DNA of 8,712 nt from Candidatus Egerieousia excrementavium (GTDB lineage Bacteria > Bacteroidota > Bacteroidia > Bacteroidales > UBA932). The notes beneath the pieces were generated by a model, which worked only from the letters and a program-made list of their open reading frames with translations, made no database searches and was not told where the DNA came from. The stretch is taken from contig JADINB010000001.1 in NCBI GenBank assembly GCA_017694275.1, positions 1 through 8,712 of the forward strand. The letters are read 5' to 3'. The position numbers and the translations under genes are program-made. This document shows, piece after piece, positions 1 to 7,503 of this stretch. Position 1 is the stretch's first letter. Every line of letters starts with the position of its first letter.

Positions 1-810
1 GGCAAACACAGAAATCCCTGGACAGGTTCAGGCGGAATGTTGCTCGGAACCGTAGAGAAGATAGGCGATGCACTTGTAGGCAAGAGAGACCTGAAGGTGG
101 GAGACAAGATTGCAACCCTGGTCTCACTTTCGCTTACCCCTTTGAGAATTGACGAGATTCTTGAGGTTCGTCCGGAAGTGGATCAGGTGGATATCAAAGG
201 TAAGGCAATTCTCTTTGAAAGCGGCATTTATGCAAAGATACCTTCAGACCTTCCCGAGAAACTTGCCCTTTCTGCATTGGACGTTGCCGGTGCTCCCGCG
301 CAGACTGCAAAACTGGTCAAACCCGGCGATACTGTATTGATTATCGGTGCAGGCGGAAAATCAGGCATGCTCTGCTGCTATGAGGCAAAGAAAAGGGCCG
401 GCGTTACAGGTAAGGTAATCGGTCTGTGCCACAGTGAGAAGAGTACAGAGAGGCTCAGAAAACTCGGCTTCTGCGACATAGTGTTCTCAGCCGATGCTAC
501 CGATACGGTTGCCGTTCTCCAGAAGATAGAGGAACTTACAAACGGTGAGATGTGCGATATTACAATCAACAATGTAAATATAGAGAATACTGAAATGACC
601 TCTATCCTTTGTACCAAGAATACAGGTCTTGTTTACTTCTTCTCTATGGCAACCAGCTTTACAAAGGCTGCGCTCGGTGCAGAAGGTGTAGGCAGCGACG
701 TAACCATGATAATCGGAAACGGTTATACAAAGGGACATGCCGAGATAACCCTCCAGGAGTTGAGAGAGAACAAGGAACTCAGGGATATTTTCACAGAGCT
801 CTATGCTTAG
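1..810 (+). CDS. kdd: L-erythro-3,5-diaminohexanoate dehydrogenase, 5'-truncated by window edge
   Basis: Catalyses NAD(P)-dependent oxidative deamination of 3,5-diaminohexanoate to 5-amino-3-oxohexanoate in the cytoplasm, the third step of lysine fermentation. The frame is open from base 1, and the codons before the first ATG at 37 read GKHRNPWTGSGG. That looks like internal family sequence, so the ATG at 37 is not the true start. About 269 codons are visible; the family is about 345 residues, so roughly 75 N-terminal residues are missing. A Rossmann nucleotide-binding motif, GAGGKSG, is encoded at 346-366 after a hydrophobic strand (TVLII), followed by a helix rich in Ala and Lys. The gene ends with TAG at 808-810, 36 bp before kamA. 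The identification rests on this sequence pattern plus the position next to kamA. A generic medium-chain zinc-alcohol-dehydrogenase-like protein is the alternative but is unlikely here. Confidence 0.93.
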   Translation, partial: GKHRNPWTGSGGMLLGTVEKIGDALVGKRDLKVGDKIATLVSLSLTPLRIDEILEVRPEVDQVDIKGKAILFESGIYAKIPSDLPEKLALSALDVAGAPAQTAKLVKPGDTVLIIGAGGKSGMLCCYEAKKRAGVTGKVIGLCHSEKSTERLRKLGFCDIVFSADATDTVAVLQKIEELTNGEMCDITINNVNIENTEMTSILCTKNTGLVYFFSMATSFTKAALGAEGVGSDVTMIIGNGYTKGHAEITLQELRENKELRDIFTELYA

Positions 811-846
811 CCCCTTAATGTTATATAAATGTAAAAACAACTGATT

Positions 847-2100
847 ATGGCATATAGAAGAAAAGAGCTGTTTCCGAACGTTCCCGACGAGCAGTGGAAT
901 GACTGGAAATGGCAGGTGAAAAACAGAGTCGAGACACTGGAAGATCTCAAGAAGTACATTCCTCTTACTCCTGAAGAGGAGGAGGGTGTGAGAAAGACAC
1001 TCCAGACGTTGAGAATGGCTATCACACCATACTATCTGAGTCTGATAGATCCCGACAATCCCGACTGCCCTATCCGCAAGCAGGCCATTCCTACAGGCAA
1101 GGAGACACATCAGTCTGCAGCCGATTTGCTGGACCCGCTTCACGAGGATGAGGATTCTCCTGTTCCAGGCCTGACACACAGATATCCCGACAGGGTGCTT
1201 CTCCTTATTACCGACATGTGCTCCATGTATTGCCGCCACTGCACCAGAAGAAGGTTTGCAGGCCAGAAAGACGGAGATTCGTCTGATGACAATATCCAGA
1301 AGGCAATAGACTATGTGGCAAGGACTCCTCAGGTAAGAGACGTGCTCCTTTCCGGCGGAGATGCCCTTATGGTAAGCGATGAGAAACTGGAGTCTATTAT
1401 CAAACGTCTCAGGGCTATTCCCCATGTGGAGATTATAAGGATAGGTTCGAGAACTCCTGTGGTATGTCCGCAGAGGATTACCGACGGGCTTGTCAACATG
1501 CTCAAGAAGTATCATCCGATATGGTTGAACACACATTTCAACCATCCTCATGAGGTTACTCCCGAGGCAGCTGCCGCATGTGCAAAGCTGGCCGATGCAG
1601 GTATTCCTCTCGGAAACCAGAGTGTGCTTTTGAGAGGCGTGAACGACTGTGTGAATACAATGAAAAAGCTGGTTCATGAACTGGTAAAGATGAGGGTAAG
1701 ACCTTATTACATATATCAGTGCGACCTTTCAATGGGCCTTGAGCATTTCAGGACTCCGGTTTCAAAGGGTATTGAGATTATCGAGGGGTTGCGCGGACAT
1801 ACCAGCGGCTATGCGGTACCGACCTTTGTGGTAGATGCTCCTGGTGGAGGCGGAAAGACTCCGGTCATGCCCAACTATGTCATTTCACAGGCTCCCGGCA
1901 AGGTAGTACTCAGAAATTTCGAAGGCGTGATAACAACGTATACCGAGCCTCTGGACTACACCTCAAACGAGTGTCATTGTGAATATTGCAAGGCCAAGGC
2001 TTCCGAGCACATCGAGGGTGTGTCTTCGTTGCTGGAAGGCAAGGGCATGTCAATAGAACCGGCTCATCTGAGCAGAAAGGAGAGAGCTCACAAACAGTAA
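847..2100 (+). CDS. kamA: L-lysine 2,3-aminomutase (radical SAM, PLP-dependent)
   Basis: Converts L-lysine to L-beta-lysine, the entry step of the pathway, using S-adenosylmethionine, a [4Fe-4S] cluster and PLP. The protein has 417 residues, the usual length. The radical-SAM motif CSMYCRHC supplies Cys125, Cys129 and Cys132, followed by TRRR (Arg134). The PLP lysine is Lys337 in PGGGGK. Asp293 and Asp330, which hold the substrate epsilon-amino group in the Clostridium subterminale enzyme, are both present. Cys268 and a C-terminal CHCEYC cluster (Cys376, Cys378, Cys381) match the structural zinc ligands, the last three shifted by one residue from the clostridial numbering. The ATG at 847 follows an A/T-rich leader without a Shine-Dalgarno sequence, and the N-terminus fits the family. 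The stop lies 9 bp before kamB. The complete residue set argues against an EpmB-type protein, which is shorter. Confidence 0.98.
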   Translation: MAYRRKELFPNVPDEQWNDWKWQVKNRVETLEDLKKYIPLTPEEEEGVRKTLQTLRMAITPYYLSLIDPDNPDCPIRKQAIPTGKETHQSAADLLDPLHEDEDSPVPGLTHRYPDRVLLLITDMCSMYCRHCTRRRFAGQKDGDSSDDNIQKAIDYVARTPQVRDVLLSGGDALMVSDEKLESIIKRLRAIPHVEIIRIGSRTPVVCPQRITDGLVNMLKKYHPIWLNTHFNHPHEVTPEAAAACAKLADAGIPLGNQSVLLRGVNDCVNTMKKLVHELVKMRVRPYYIYQCDLSMGLEHFRTPVSKGIEIIEGLRGHTSGYAVPTFVVDAPGGGGKTPVMPNYVISQAPGKVVLRNFEGVITTYTEPLDYTSNECHCEYCKAKASEHIEGVSSLLEGKGMSIEPAHLSRKERAHKQ

Positions 2101-2109
2101 CATCAGGTT

Positions 2110-3129
2110 ATGCCTTTCATTAAAGAGATTCTCAAATGCGATAGTCTCTCTATCGTGGGTCTTGAAAAGAATGTAGGCAAAACGGAATGTTTGAATTATA
2201 TCCTGTTAAGGTTACCGCTGCATGAGATTAAAGTGGCGGTAACCTCGATAGGTATAGATGGAGAAAGTAAAGATCAGGTGACAGGAACAAAGAAGCCTGA
2301 GATTTATTTGAGGGAAGGAATGTTGTTCTCCACGGCCGAAACCTTTTACCGGCGGAAAAAACTGGTGAGCGAGGTTGTGGATATCATGAATGAGAGAAGT
2401 TCTTTGGGCAGAGTGGTGACAGGCAAGGTGGAGATAGGGGGGAAGATCATGCTTTCAGGGCCGTCGAGCACCCCTTCGTTGAAAAGATGGGTCTCTTCCG
2501 TAAAGGAACTGGGTGCCGGACTGACGATAATAGACGGAGCCATTTCGCGACTGAGTCTGGCCTCTCCTGCGGTAAGCAAGGCTATGATTCTCTCTACCGG
2601 CGCCGCGTTTTCATCAAACCTGGGTACGCTTGTAGGCAAAACGGCATATGTGGTTGAACTCATAAATCTGCCGGCGGTAGGCGAGAGTCTCTCTGAGCGT
2701 CTTGACCTTATTGAAAGCGGTGTGTGGGGAGTGGACCGCTACGGAAACCTGTTTGATTTCGGGTTGAAATCTTCGCTTGCTTCCGGGGTTGTCCAGATGG
2801 AGATACCTTCCGGTACCGAATATGTTTATTCGGCGGGTGCATTGACAGACACGCTGGTCAAAAAAATTGCAAACAGCGGGAAGGTGGAAAATATAACATT
2901 GGTGGTGAGGGATTTTACAAAAATCTTTGTAGATATGCTGCTCTACAGAAATTTTGTACACAGAGGGGGAAGAATAGAAGTTCTTCAAAAAAGCAGACTT
3001 TTGGCTGTCTGCGTAAATCCGGTAGCACCTAACGGATTTGTCCTGGACAGCGACTTATTATGTGAAAAATTGCGCGAAACCACAGGTTTTGCGGTTTATG
3101 ATATAGTGAAAAACAGGTATGACCTTTAA
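2110..3129 (+). CDS. kamB: KamB, P-loop-containing accessory protein of lysine 5,6-aminomutase (putative reactivase subunit)
   Basis: This 339-residue protein is recognised mainly by position: it sits between kamA and a MutS-like gene in lysine-fermentation operons. Its biochemical role is not firmly established; it is named as a lysine 5,6-aminomutase reactivase subunit together with KamC. Near the N-terminus, LEKNVGKTE (residues 18-26) resembles a P-loop with the first glycine replaced. A hydrophobic strand ending LTIIDG (Asp142) could be a Walker B. A second GKT triplet occurs at residues 176-178 (LGTLVGKTAY). Together these suggest a P-loop NTPase of the SIMIBI/MinD-like type, which is inference. 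No signal peptide or membrane segment is evident, so it should be cytoplasmic. The 3' end overlaps kamC by 11 bp in a different frame, suggesting coupled translation and a joint function. The ATG at 2110 is 9 bp after the kamA stop. Confidence 0.8.
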   Translation: MPFIKEILKCDSLSIVGLEKNVGKTECLNYILLRLPLHEIKVAVTSIGIDGESKDQVTGTKKPEIYLREGMLFSTAETFYRRKKLVSEVVDIMNERSSLGRVVTGKVEIGGKIMLSGPSSTPSLKRWVSSVKELGAGLTIIDGAISRLSLASPAVSKAMILSTGAAFSSNLGTLVGKTAYVVELINLPAVGESLSERLDLIESGVWGVDRYGNLFDFGLKSSLASGVVQMEIPSGTEYVYSAGALTDTLVKKIANSGKVENITLVVRDFTKIFVDMLLYRNFVHRGGRIEVLQKSRLLAVCVNPVAPNGFVLDSDLLCEKLRETTGFAVYDIVKNRYDL

Positions 3130-4465
3130 ATCTTTGTTGGATATAGATTGCGGAATACGCTTTATGTACGACAGATTGCCGCTCAGTTCGTCTTCGGCCA
3201 GGACAATGCTGCTGGAGAGCCGGGCGATGACTTCGAAGCGGGAGATAGATCTGCGTTACGGGAAGTTGAATTCCCTCTACAACAAAGAGTGCAGGGAGAT
3301 AGCCTCGAAACTGACCTGTTTGAAAGACATTTCCAATACAATAGGGAGGCTTGGGGCTGGTGCCGTATTGGATGACATAGAGTTATTTGAAATAAAATAC
3401 CTTGCAACCGTCTCACGCGATGTGGCGGAACTTATGCAGAAGAAGAGGATAAGTGTGGTGAATCTGCCTGATTTGGGCGATGTCATGAAAATCCTGGACC
3501 CGGATTCATTGAATATTCCCTCGTTCTATATTTATGACTCATACTCTTCTGAACTGGCAGCTGTAAGAAAGAGAATGAAGGCTCTGACAGGCCTGGGAGA
3601 CAGGATACCTGATGAGAATCAGGCAAGGGAACTGGCTGGACTTCAGCAGAAAAATGACGAATTGGAGGAGGGTGTGAGGAGAGAACTGTCACTCAAGCTT
3701 TCAGACAAGGCCGGAAAACTTGGCCATACGCTAAAGAACCTCTCTCTGCTTGATATCATGATTGCTTCGGTGGCTCAGATGAAGGAGATGGGGCTCTGTT
3801 TTCCTGCGGTTGTCGAGAATGGGGAGACCTTTTACAAAGGAATGTTCAACCCTGCCGTCAAGGAGGCCGTGGAGCAGAAGGGCGGGCGTTACGTACAGGT
3901 AGACATTTCCTTCTCCCGTTTGCCAGTTACTGTAGTAGGAGCGAACATGGGAGGAAAAAGCGTTGTACTCAAAAGTTTGGCCCTTAATCAGATTCTGGCC
4001 CAGTTCGGGCTGGGAATCGCTGCGCAGACATGTTGCGTAAGTATAGTTGACAAGATATTGTTCTGTATAGGTGATGACCAGAATGCAGAAAAGGGGATCT
4101 CGTCTTTCGCTGCTGAGATGCTTGCGGTAAACGAGGTTGTAGAGGGTGTAAGCAGGGGGGAGAATATGCTGGCGCTGCTGGACGAGCCGGCCAGAGCCAC
4201 CAACCCAATCGAGGGAACGGCTCTTGTAGAAGGATTGCTGGATGTTCTGCAGCATGCTGCCGGTTCGACTATTCTGGCTACACATTACAATATTGTCAAC
4301 AGAAACGTAAAAAGATACAGGGTTGCAGGACTGAAAGAGGGGAAAATGGATTACAGCCTGATTGAAACGGAGAGCGGAGATGTTCCGCACGAGGCTATAG
4401 CCATAGCACAGCAGCTTGGCGTAAACAAGGAGTGGATAGAGTCGACAAAAAAATATTTAAATTGA
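3119..4465 (+). CDS. kamC: KamC, MutS-like ATPase associated with lysine 5,6-aminomutase (putative reactivase ATPase)
   Basis: A 448-residue protein with a C-terminal ABC-type ATPase domain of the MutS family. Visible motifs are Walker A GANMGGKS (residues 274-281; MutS has GPNMGGKS), a signature-like segment GISSFAAEM (326-334), Walker B LALLDEP (351-357, Asp355 and Glu356), and the H-loop ATHY (387-390, His389). The first 270 residues are helical, with a charged, coiled-coil-like stretch around 165-200 resembling the MutS lever/clamp. The MutS mismatch-recognition domain and its Phe-x-Glu motif are absent, and the protein is about half MutS size, so it is not a mismatch-repair enzyme. It is adjacent to kamD/kamE and overlaps kamB, which fits ATP-driven release of damaged cobalamin from the mutase. 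That role follows the family name and context and is not shown by the sequence. The stop is 6 bp before kamD. Confidence 0.88.
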   Translation: MTFKSLLDIDCGIRFMYDRLPLSSSSARTMLLESRAMTSKREIDLRYGKLNSLYNKECREIASKLTCLKDISNTIGRLGAGAVLDDIELFEIKYLATVSRDVAELMQKKRISVVNLPDLGDVMKILDPDSLNIPSFYIYDSYSSELAAVRKRMKALTGLGDRIPDENQARELAGLQQKNDELEEGVRRELSLKLSDKAGKLGHTLKNLSLLDIMIASVAQMKEMGLCFPAVVENGETFYKGMFNPAVKEAVEQKGGRYVQVDISFSRLPVTVVGANMGGKSVVLKSLALNQILAQFGLGIAAQTCCVSIVDKILFCIGDDQNAEKGISSFAAEMLAVNEVVEGVSRGENMLALLDEPARATNPIEGTALVEGLLDVLQHAAGSTILATHYNIVNRNVKRYRVAGLKEGKMDYSLIETESGDVPHEAIAIAQQLGVNKEWIESTKKYLN

Positions 4466-4471
4466 TTTTAT

Positions 4472-6025
4472 ATGCAGAGTAAATTAGGATTGGATTTTAA
4501 AAAGGTTGGGCAGGCCAAAAGTCTGGCAAAGAAGATTGCCGACGAGGTTCAATCTTTTGTAGAGTCTTACACGACAGTAGCCGTAGAGCGTACCTTGTGC
4601 AGGCTCATGGGTATTGACGGGGTAGATGCGAACGGAGTTCCGCTCCCGAATGTGGTTGTAGACGAATTGAAGTCGAAAGGTGTCTTGAGCGAAGGTGTCC
4701 TGTTTTATATTGCGAATGCAATGAAAGAAACAGGTCTTGCACCCCAGCAGATTGCAGAAAAGGTTGCAGACGGAAAGCTTGACATTACCAAGGTTGCCGT
4801 TACCGACAAGGCAGAACTTGAAAAGACATTGCAGCCTGTCATAGATGCAAGCATAAGCAAGATACGCGCACGCCGTGAACGTAGAGAACACTATCTCAGT
4901 ACGATTGGAGAAGGTGCCAAACCATACATATACGTTATCGTGGCAACAGGCAACATCTATGAGGATGCTGTTCAGGCGGAAGCTGCCGCAAGACAGGGTG
5001 CGGATATCATTGCAGTCATACGTACTACGGGCCAGAGTCTGCTTGACTATGTGCCTTACGGAGCGACCACGGAAGGCTTTGGCGGAACCTATGCTACCCA
5101 GGAGAACTTCAAGATAATGCGTTCCGCAATGGACAAGGTGGGGGAAGAACTCGGCCGCTACATAAGGGTCTGCAACTACTGCTCCGGGCTATGTATGCCA
5201 GAGATTGCCATCATGGGCGCGTTCGAAGGTCTTGACGTAATGCTAAACGATGCTCTCTACGGTATCCTTTTCAGGGATATAAACATGCAGAGGACATTGA
5301 TAGACCAGTATTTCTCCAGAATCATCAACGGCTTTGCCGGAGTCATAATAAATACGGGCGAAGACAATTATCTTACAACCGCCGATGCCGTGGAAGCCGC
5401 TCATACGGTGCTCGCTTCAGATCTTATAAACGAGCAGCTCGCACTTCTGGCAGGATTGCCTGAGGAGCAGATGGGGCTCGGCCATGCCTTTGAAATGGAT
5501 CCTATGCTGGAGAACGGTTTCCTTCTTGAGTTGGCACAGGCCCAGATGGCACGCGAGATATTCCCGAATGCTCCTCTCAAATACATGCCTCCCACGAAAT
5601 TCATGACTGGAAACATTTTCAGGGGACATCTTCAGGATGCGCTCTTCAATATGGTAGGCATCTGGACAAATCAGGGGATCCAGCTTTTGGGAATGCCTAC
5701 TGAAGCTATCCATACGCCTTTCATGTCTGACAGGTTCCTTTCTATCGAAAATGCAAAATATATCTTCGGAAACATGAAGAATATAGGAGACGAGATGGAA
5801 TTCAAGGAGGGCGGAATTGTAAGGACAAGGGCCGGACAGGTTTTGGACAAGGCAATAGAACTGCTGGAACAGCTTACATCAGAGGGGCTTTTCAACGCTT
5901 TGGAGAAAGGCATATTCGCAGATATCAAGAGAAGCAGGGTAGGTGGAAAAGGATTGGACGGTGTAGTGGAAAAGGGTGCCAATTATATGAATCCGTTTAT
6001 TAACTTATTAAAAGGGAGGAAATAA
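4472..6025 (+). CDS. kamD: lysine 5,6-aminomutase alpha subunit
   Basis: This is the large, TIM-barrel subunit of the adenosylcobalamin- and PLP-dependent enzyme that moves the terminal amino group of L-beta-lysine (or D-lysine) to the neighbouring carbon, giving 3,5-diaminohexanoate. It has 517 residues, the usual size. Residues reported to contact PLP or substrate in the Clostridium sticklandii enzyme are all found at the same numbers: Arg184, Ser189, Ser238, Tyr263, Arg268, Asp298 and Glu411. It is followed directly by the separate small subunit kamE. This split separates it from ornithine 4,5-aminomutase, whose OraE chain carries the B12 domain on the same polypeptide. The ATG at 4472 lies in an A/T-rich leader 6 bp after kamC. 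Its last codons (LLKGRK) contain the ribosome-binding site of kamE. A Cys-rich segment CNYCSGLC (234-241) is part of the barrel around Ser238. Confidence 0.97.
   Translation: MQSKLGLDFKKVGQAKSLAKKIADEVQSFVESYTTVAVERTLCRLMGIDGVDANGVPLPNVVVDELKSKGVLSEGVLFYIANAMKETGLAPQQIAEKVADGKLDITKVAVTDKAELEKTLQPVIDASISKIRARRERREHYLSTIGEGAKPYIYVIVATGNIYEDAVQAEAAARQGADIIAVIRTTGQSLLDYVPYGATTEGFGGTYATQENFKIMRSAMDKVGEELGRYIRVCNYCSGLCMPEIAIMGAFEGLDVMLNDALYGILFRDINMQRTLIDQYFSRIINGFAGVIINTGEDNYLTTADAVEAAHTVLASDLINEQLALLAGLPEEQMGLGHAFEMDPMLENGFLLELAQAQMAREIFPNAPLKYMPPTKFMTGNIFRGHLQDALFNMVGIWTNQGIQLLGMPTEAIHTPFMSDRFLSIENAKYIFGNMKNIGDEMEFKEGGIVRTRAGQVLDKAIELLEQLTSEGLFNALEKGIFADIKRSRVGGKGLDGVVEKGANYMNPFINLLKGRK
6014..6020 (+). 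promoter_or_regulatory. Strong Shine-Dalgarno sequence for kamE, inside the end of kamD
   Basis: GGGAGGA ends 7 bases before the kamE ATG at 6028 and lies within the last codons of kamD (GGG AGG AAA, coding Gly-Arg-Lys). It is the only near-canonical Shine-Dalgarno sequence among the starts in this window; the others have A/T-rich leaders. It supports the ATG at 6028 as the start and could secure equal output of the two mutase subunits. Confidence 0.75.
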
Positions 6026-6027
6026 AA

Positions 6028-6816
6028 ATGTCAGGCGGTTTATATTCAATGCAGGCGAAAGATTTTGACCAGACGCTCGATTTGACAAAAGTAAAGCCTT
6101 ATGGCGATACAATGAACGACGGAAAGGTCCAGTTAAGTTTCACACTGCCTGTTCCGGCTGGTCCCGAAGCTGTGGAGGCCGCAAAGCTCCTTATGAAAAA
6201 GATGGGTTTTGAAAATCCGCTTGTGGCTTTCAGCAAGGAACTTACTCCAGGATTCACCTTTTTCAACTGTTACGGAAATCTGGTCCACACGGTAGACTAT
6301 TCCAACATATACGTACCCAAGGTGGAGAGTACGACGATGGATATGCACGAGTGCGACGAATATGTCAGGGAGAATATCGGCCGTAAACTTGTCGTGGTAG
6401 GAGCAAGTACAGGAACCGATGCACATACAGTCGGCATAGATGCAATCATGAATATGAAAGGTTATGCAGGCCATTACGGTCTTGAGAGATACGATATGTT
6501 CGACGCCTACAACCTCGGCAGCCAGGTTCCCAACGAGGAACTTCTGGCAAAGGCCATTGAACTCAATGCCGATGCCATTCTGGTGTCACAGACGGTTACG
6601 CAGAAAGACGTTCATATCCATAACCTGACCAATCTGATAGAACTGATGGAGGCCGAAGGGTTGAGAGACAAGATGATTGTAGTTTGCGGCGGACCAAGGA
6701 TAAGCCATGAGCTGGCAAAGGAACTCGGTTTCGATGCCGGGTTCGGTGCAAACACCTATGCAGATGACGTTGCCTCTTATATAGCACAGGAATTTGTAAA
6801 AAGGAACAAACAATAA
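6028..6816 (+). CDS. kamE: lysine 5,6-aminomutase beta subunit (B12-binding)
   Basis: Small subunit of lysine 5,6-aminomutase, 262 residues, carrying the cobalamin-binding Rossmann domain. The base-off/His-on motif DAHTVG (131-136) supplies His133 as the lower cobalt ligand. Lys144 in MNMKGY is the lysine that forms the internal aldimine with PLP, which in this family lies in the B12 domain and swings in to start catalysis. Both residues have the same numbers as in the Clostridium sticklandii enzyme. Further B12-domain motifs are ILVSQTV (Ser187, of the Ser-x-Leu type) and VVCGGPRIS (Gly221-Gly222). The first 100 residues form the N-terminal dimerisation part. It starts 2 bp after the kamD stop, with a strong ribosome-binding site, as expected for two subunits needed in equal amounts. 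Confidence 0.97.
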   Translation: MSGGLYSMQAKDFDQTLDLTKVKPYGDTMNDGKVQLSFTLPVPAGPEAVEAAKLLMKKMGFENPLVAFSKELTPGFTFFNCYGNLVHTVDYSNIYVPKVESTTMDMHECDEYVRENIGRKLVVVGASTGTDAHTVGIDAIMNMKGYAGHYGLERYDMFDAYNLGSQVPNEELLAKAIELNADAILVSQTVTQKDVHIHNLTNLIELMEAEGLRDKMIVVCGGPRISHELAKELGFDAGFGANTYADDVASYIAQEFVKRNKQ

Positions 6817-6828
6817 AACAAAAGTATT

Positions 6829-7491
6829 ATGGACAAGAATCAAATCAGAGAGTTTATAGCCAAAAGGGCTGCTCTGGAAATCAAGGATGGCGATGTAGTT
6901 AATCTCGGAATAGGCCTGCCTACACTTATTCCAAACTATTTGCCAGAAGGTGTAACGGTTACGCTACAATCTGAAAACGGAATGCTTGGTATGGGGCCTG
7001 CACCCGAAGAGGGCAGGGAAGACCCGCACCTGATAAATGCCGGCGGCGGTTACATAACCTCCCTGCCCGGTGCTGCAACTTTTGATTCTGCAACTTCGTT
7101 CGGCATAATCAGGGGAGGGCATGTAAACGTGACTTTCCTCGGTGCTCTTGAAGTAGATGAGAAAGGCGACCTGGCCAACTGGATAATTCCGGGCAAGAAG
7201 ACTCCCGGCATGGGTGGGGCAATGGACCTGCTTGTAGGAGCAAAGAAGGTGATACTGACCATGGAACATACTGCAAAGGGAAATCCTAAAATATTGAAGA
7301 AGTGCAGGCTTCCCCTTACGGCTGCAGGACAGGTGAACATGATTATAACCGAAATGGGTGTCATGGAGATTACACCAAAGGGAATCGTGCTTACTGAAAT
7401 CAATCCTGAATTTACCGTTGAACAGGTTCAGGCTGCAACCGAGGCAACACTCATAATATCAGACAATCTAAAACAAATCAAATTAAACTAA
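6829..7491 (+). CDS. atoA: butyrate-acetoacetate CoA-transferase subunit B
   Basis: Beta subunit of a family I CoA-transferase, 220 residues, the usual length. In lysine fermentation this enzyme moves CoA between butyryl-CoA and acetoacetate (or acetate), releasing butyrate and making acetoacetyl-CoA for thiolysis. Visible features are the N-terminal NLGIGLPT (25-32), the catalytic segment SENG with Glu49, which forms the glutamyl-CoA thioester, and PGMGGAMDL (126-134), typical of the beta subunit. The alpha subunit (atoD) is not next to it, although the two are usually adjacent; it may lie upstream of kdd or elsewhere. The ATG at 6829 follows a 12 bp A-rich gap after kamE. Substrate preference cannot be read from the sequence, so a 3-oxoacid CoA-transferase (ScoB-type) is the close alternative. 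Confidence 0.93.
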   Translation: MDKNQIREFIAKRAALEIKDGDVVNLGIGLPTLIPNYLPEGVTVTLQSENGMLGMGPAPEEGREDPHLINAGGGYITSLPGAATFDSATSFGIIRGGHVNVTFLGALEVDEKGDLANWIIPGKKTPGMGGAMDLLVGAKKVILTMEHTAKGNPKILKKCRLPLTAAGQVNMIITEMGVMEITPKGIVLTEINPEFTVEQVQAATEATLIISDNLKQIKLN

Positions 7492-7503
7492 TACTTACCA
7501 GGT

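Noticed and set aside
37..39. ATG at 37 as the kdd start
   Set aside because: The frame is open to base 1 and the preceding codons look like conserved Kdd sequence, so the gene is simply cut by the window edge.
811..846. Internal promoter or terminator in the longest gap, between kdd and kamA
   Set aside because: The 36 bp are A/T-rich, with no clear hairpin or convincing Bacteroidota -33/-7 promoter pair.
487..1677. Long antisense open frame of 396 codons opposite kdd and kamA
   Set aside because: It runs antisense across two well-identified genes and the 36 bp gap. Its translation is Cys/His/Leu-rich without recognisable motifs, as expected of a complementary-strand shadow.
3731..4390. 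Antisense open frame of 219 codons opposite the KamC ATPase domain
   Set aside because: It lies entirely within kamC, shows no motifs, and the sense strand carries all the ATPase motifs.
3119..4465. A DNA mismatch-repair MutS gene
   Set aside because: The protein is about half MutS length, lacks the mismatch-binding domain, and sits inside the kam operon.
5171..5194. Cys-rich CNYCSGLC in KamD as a possible iron-sulfur or radical-SAM site
   Set aside because: The spacing is CxxCxxxC, not CxxxCxxC, and the segment holds Ser238 of the PLP site. Lysine 5,6-aminomutase uses B12, not a cluster.
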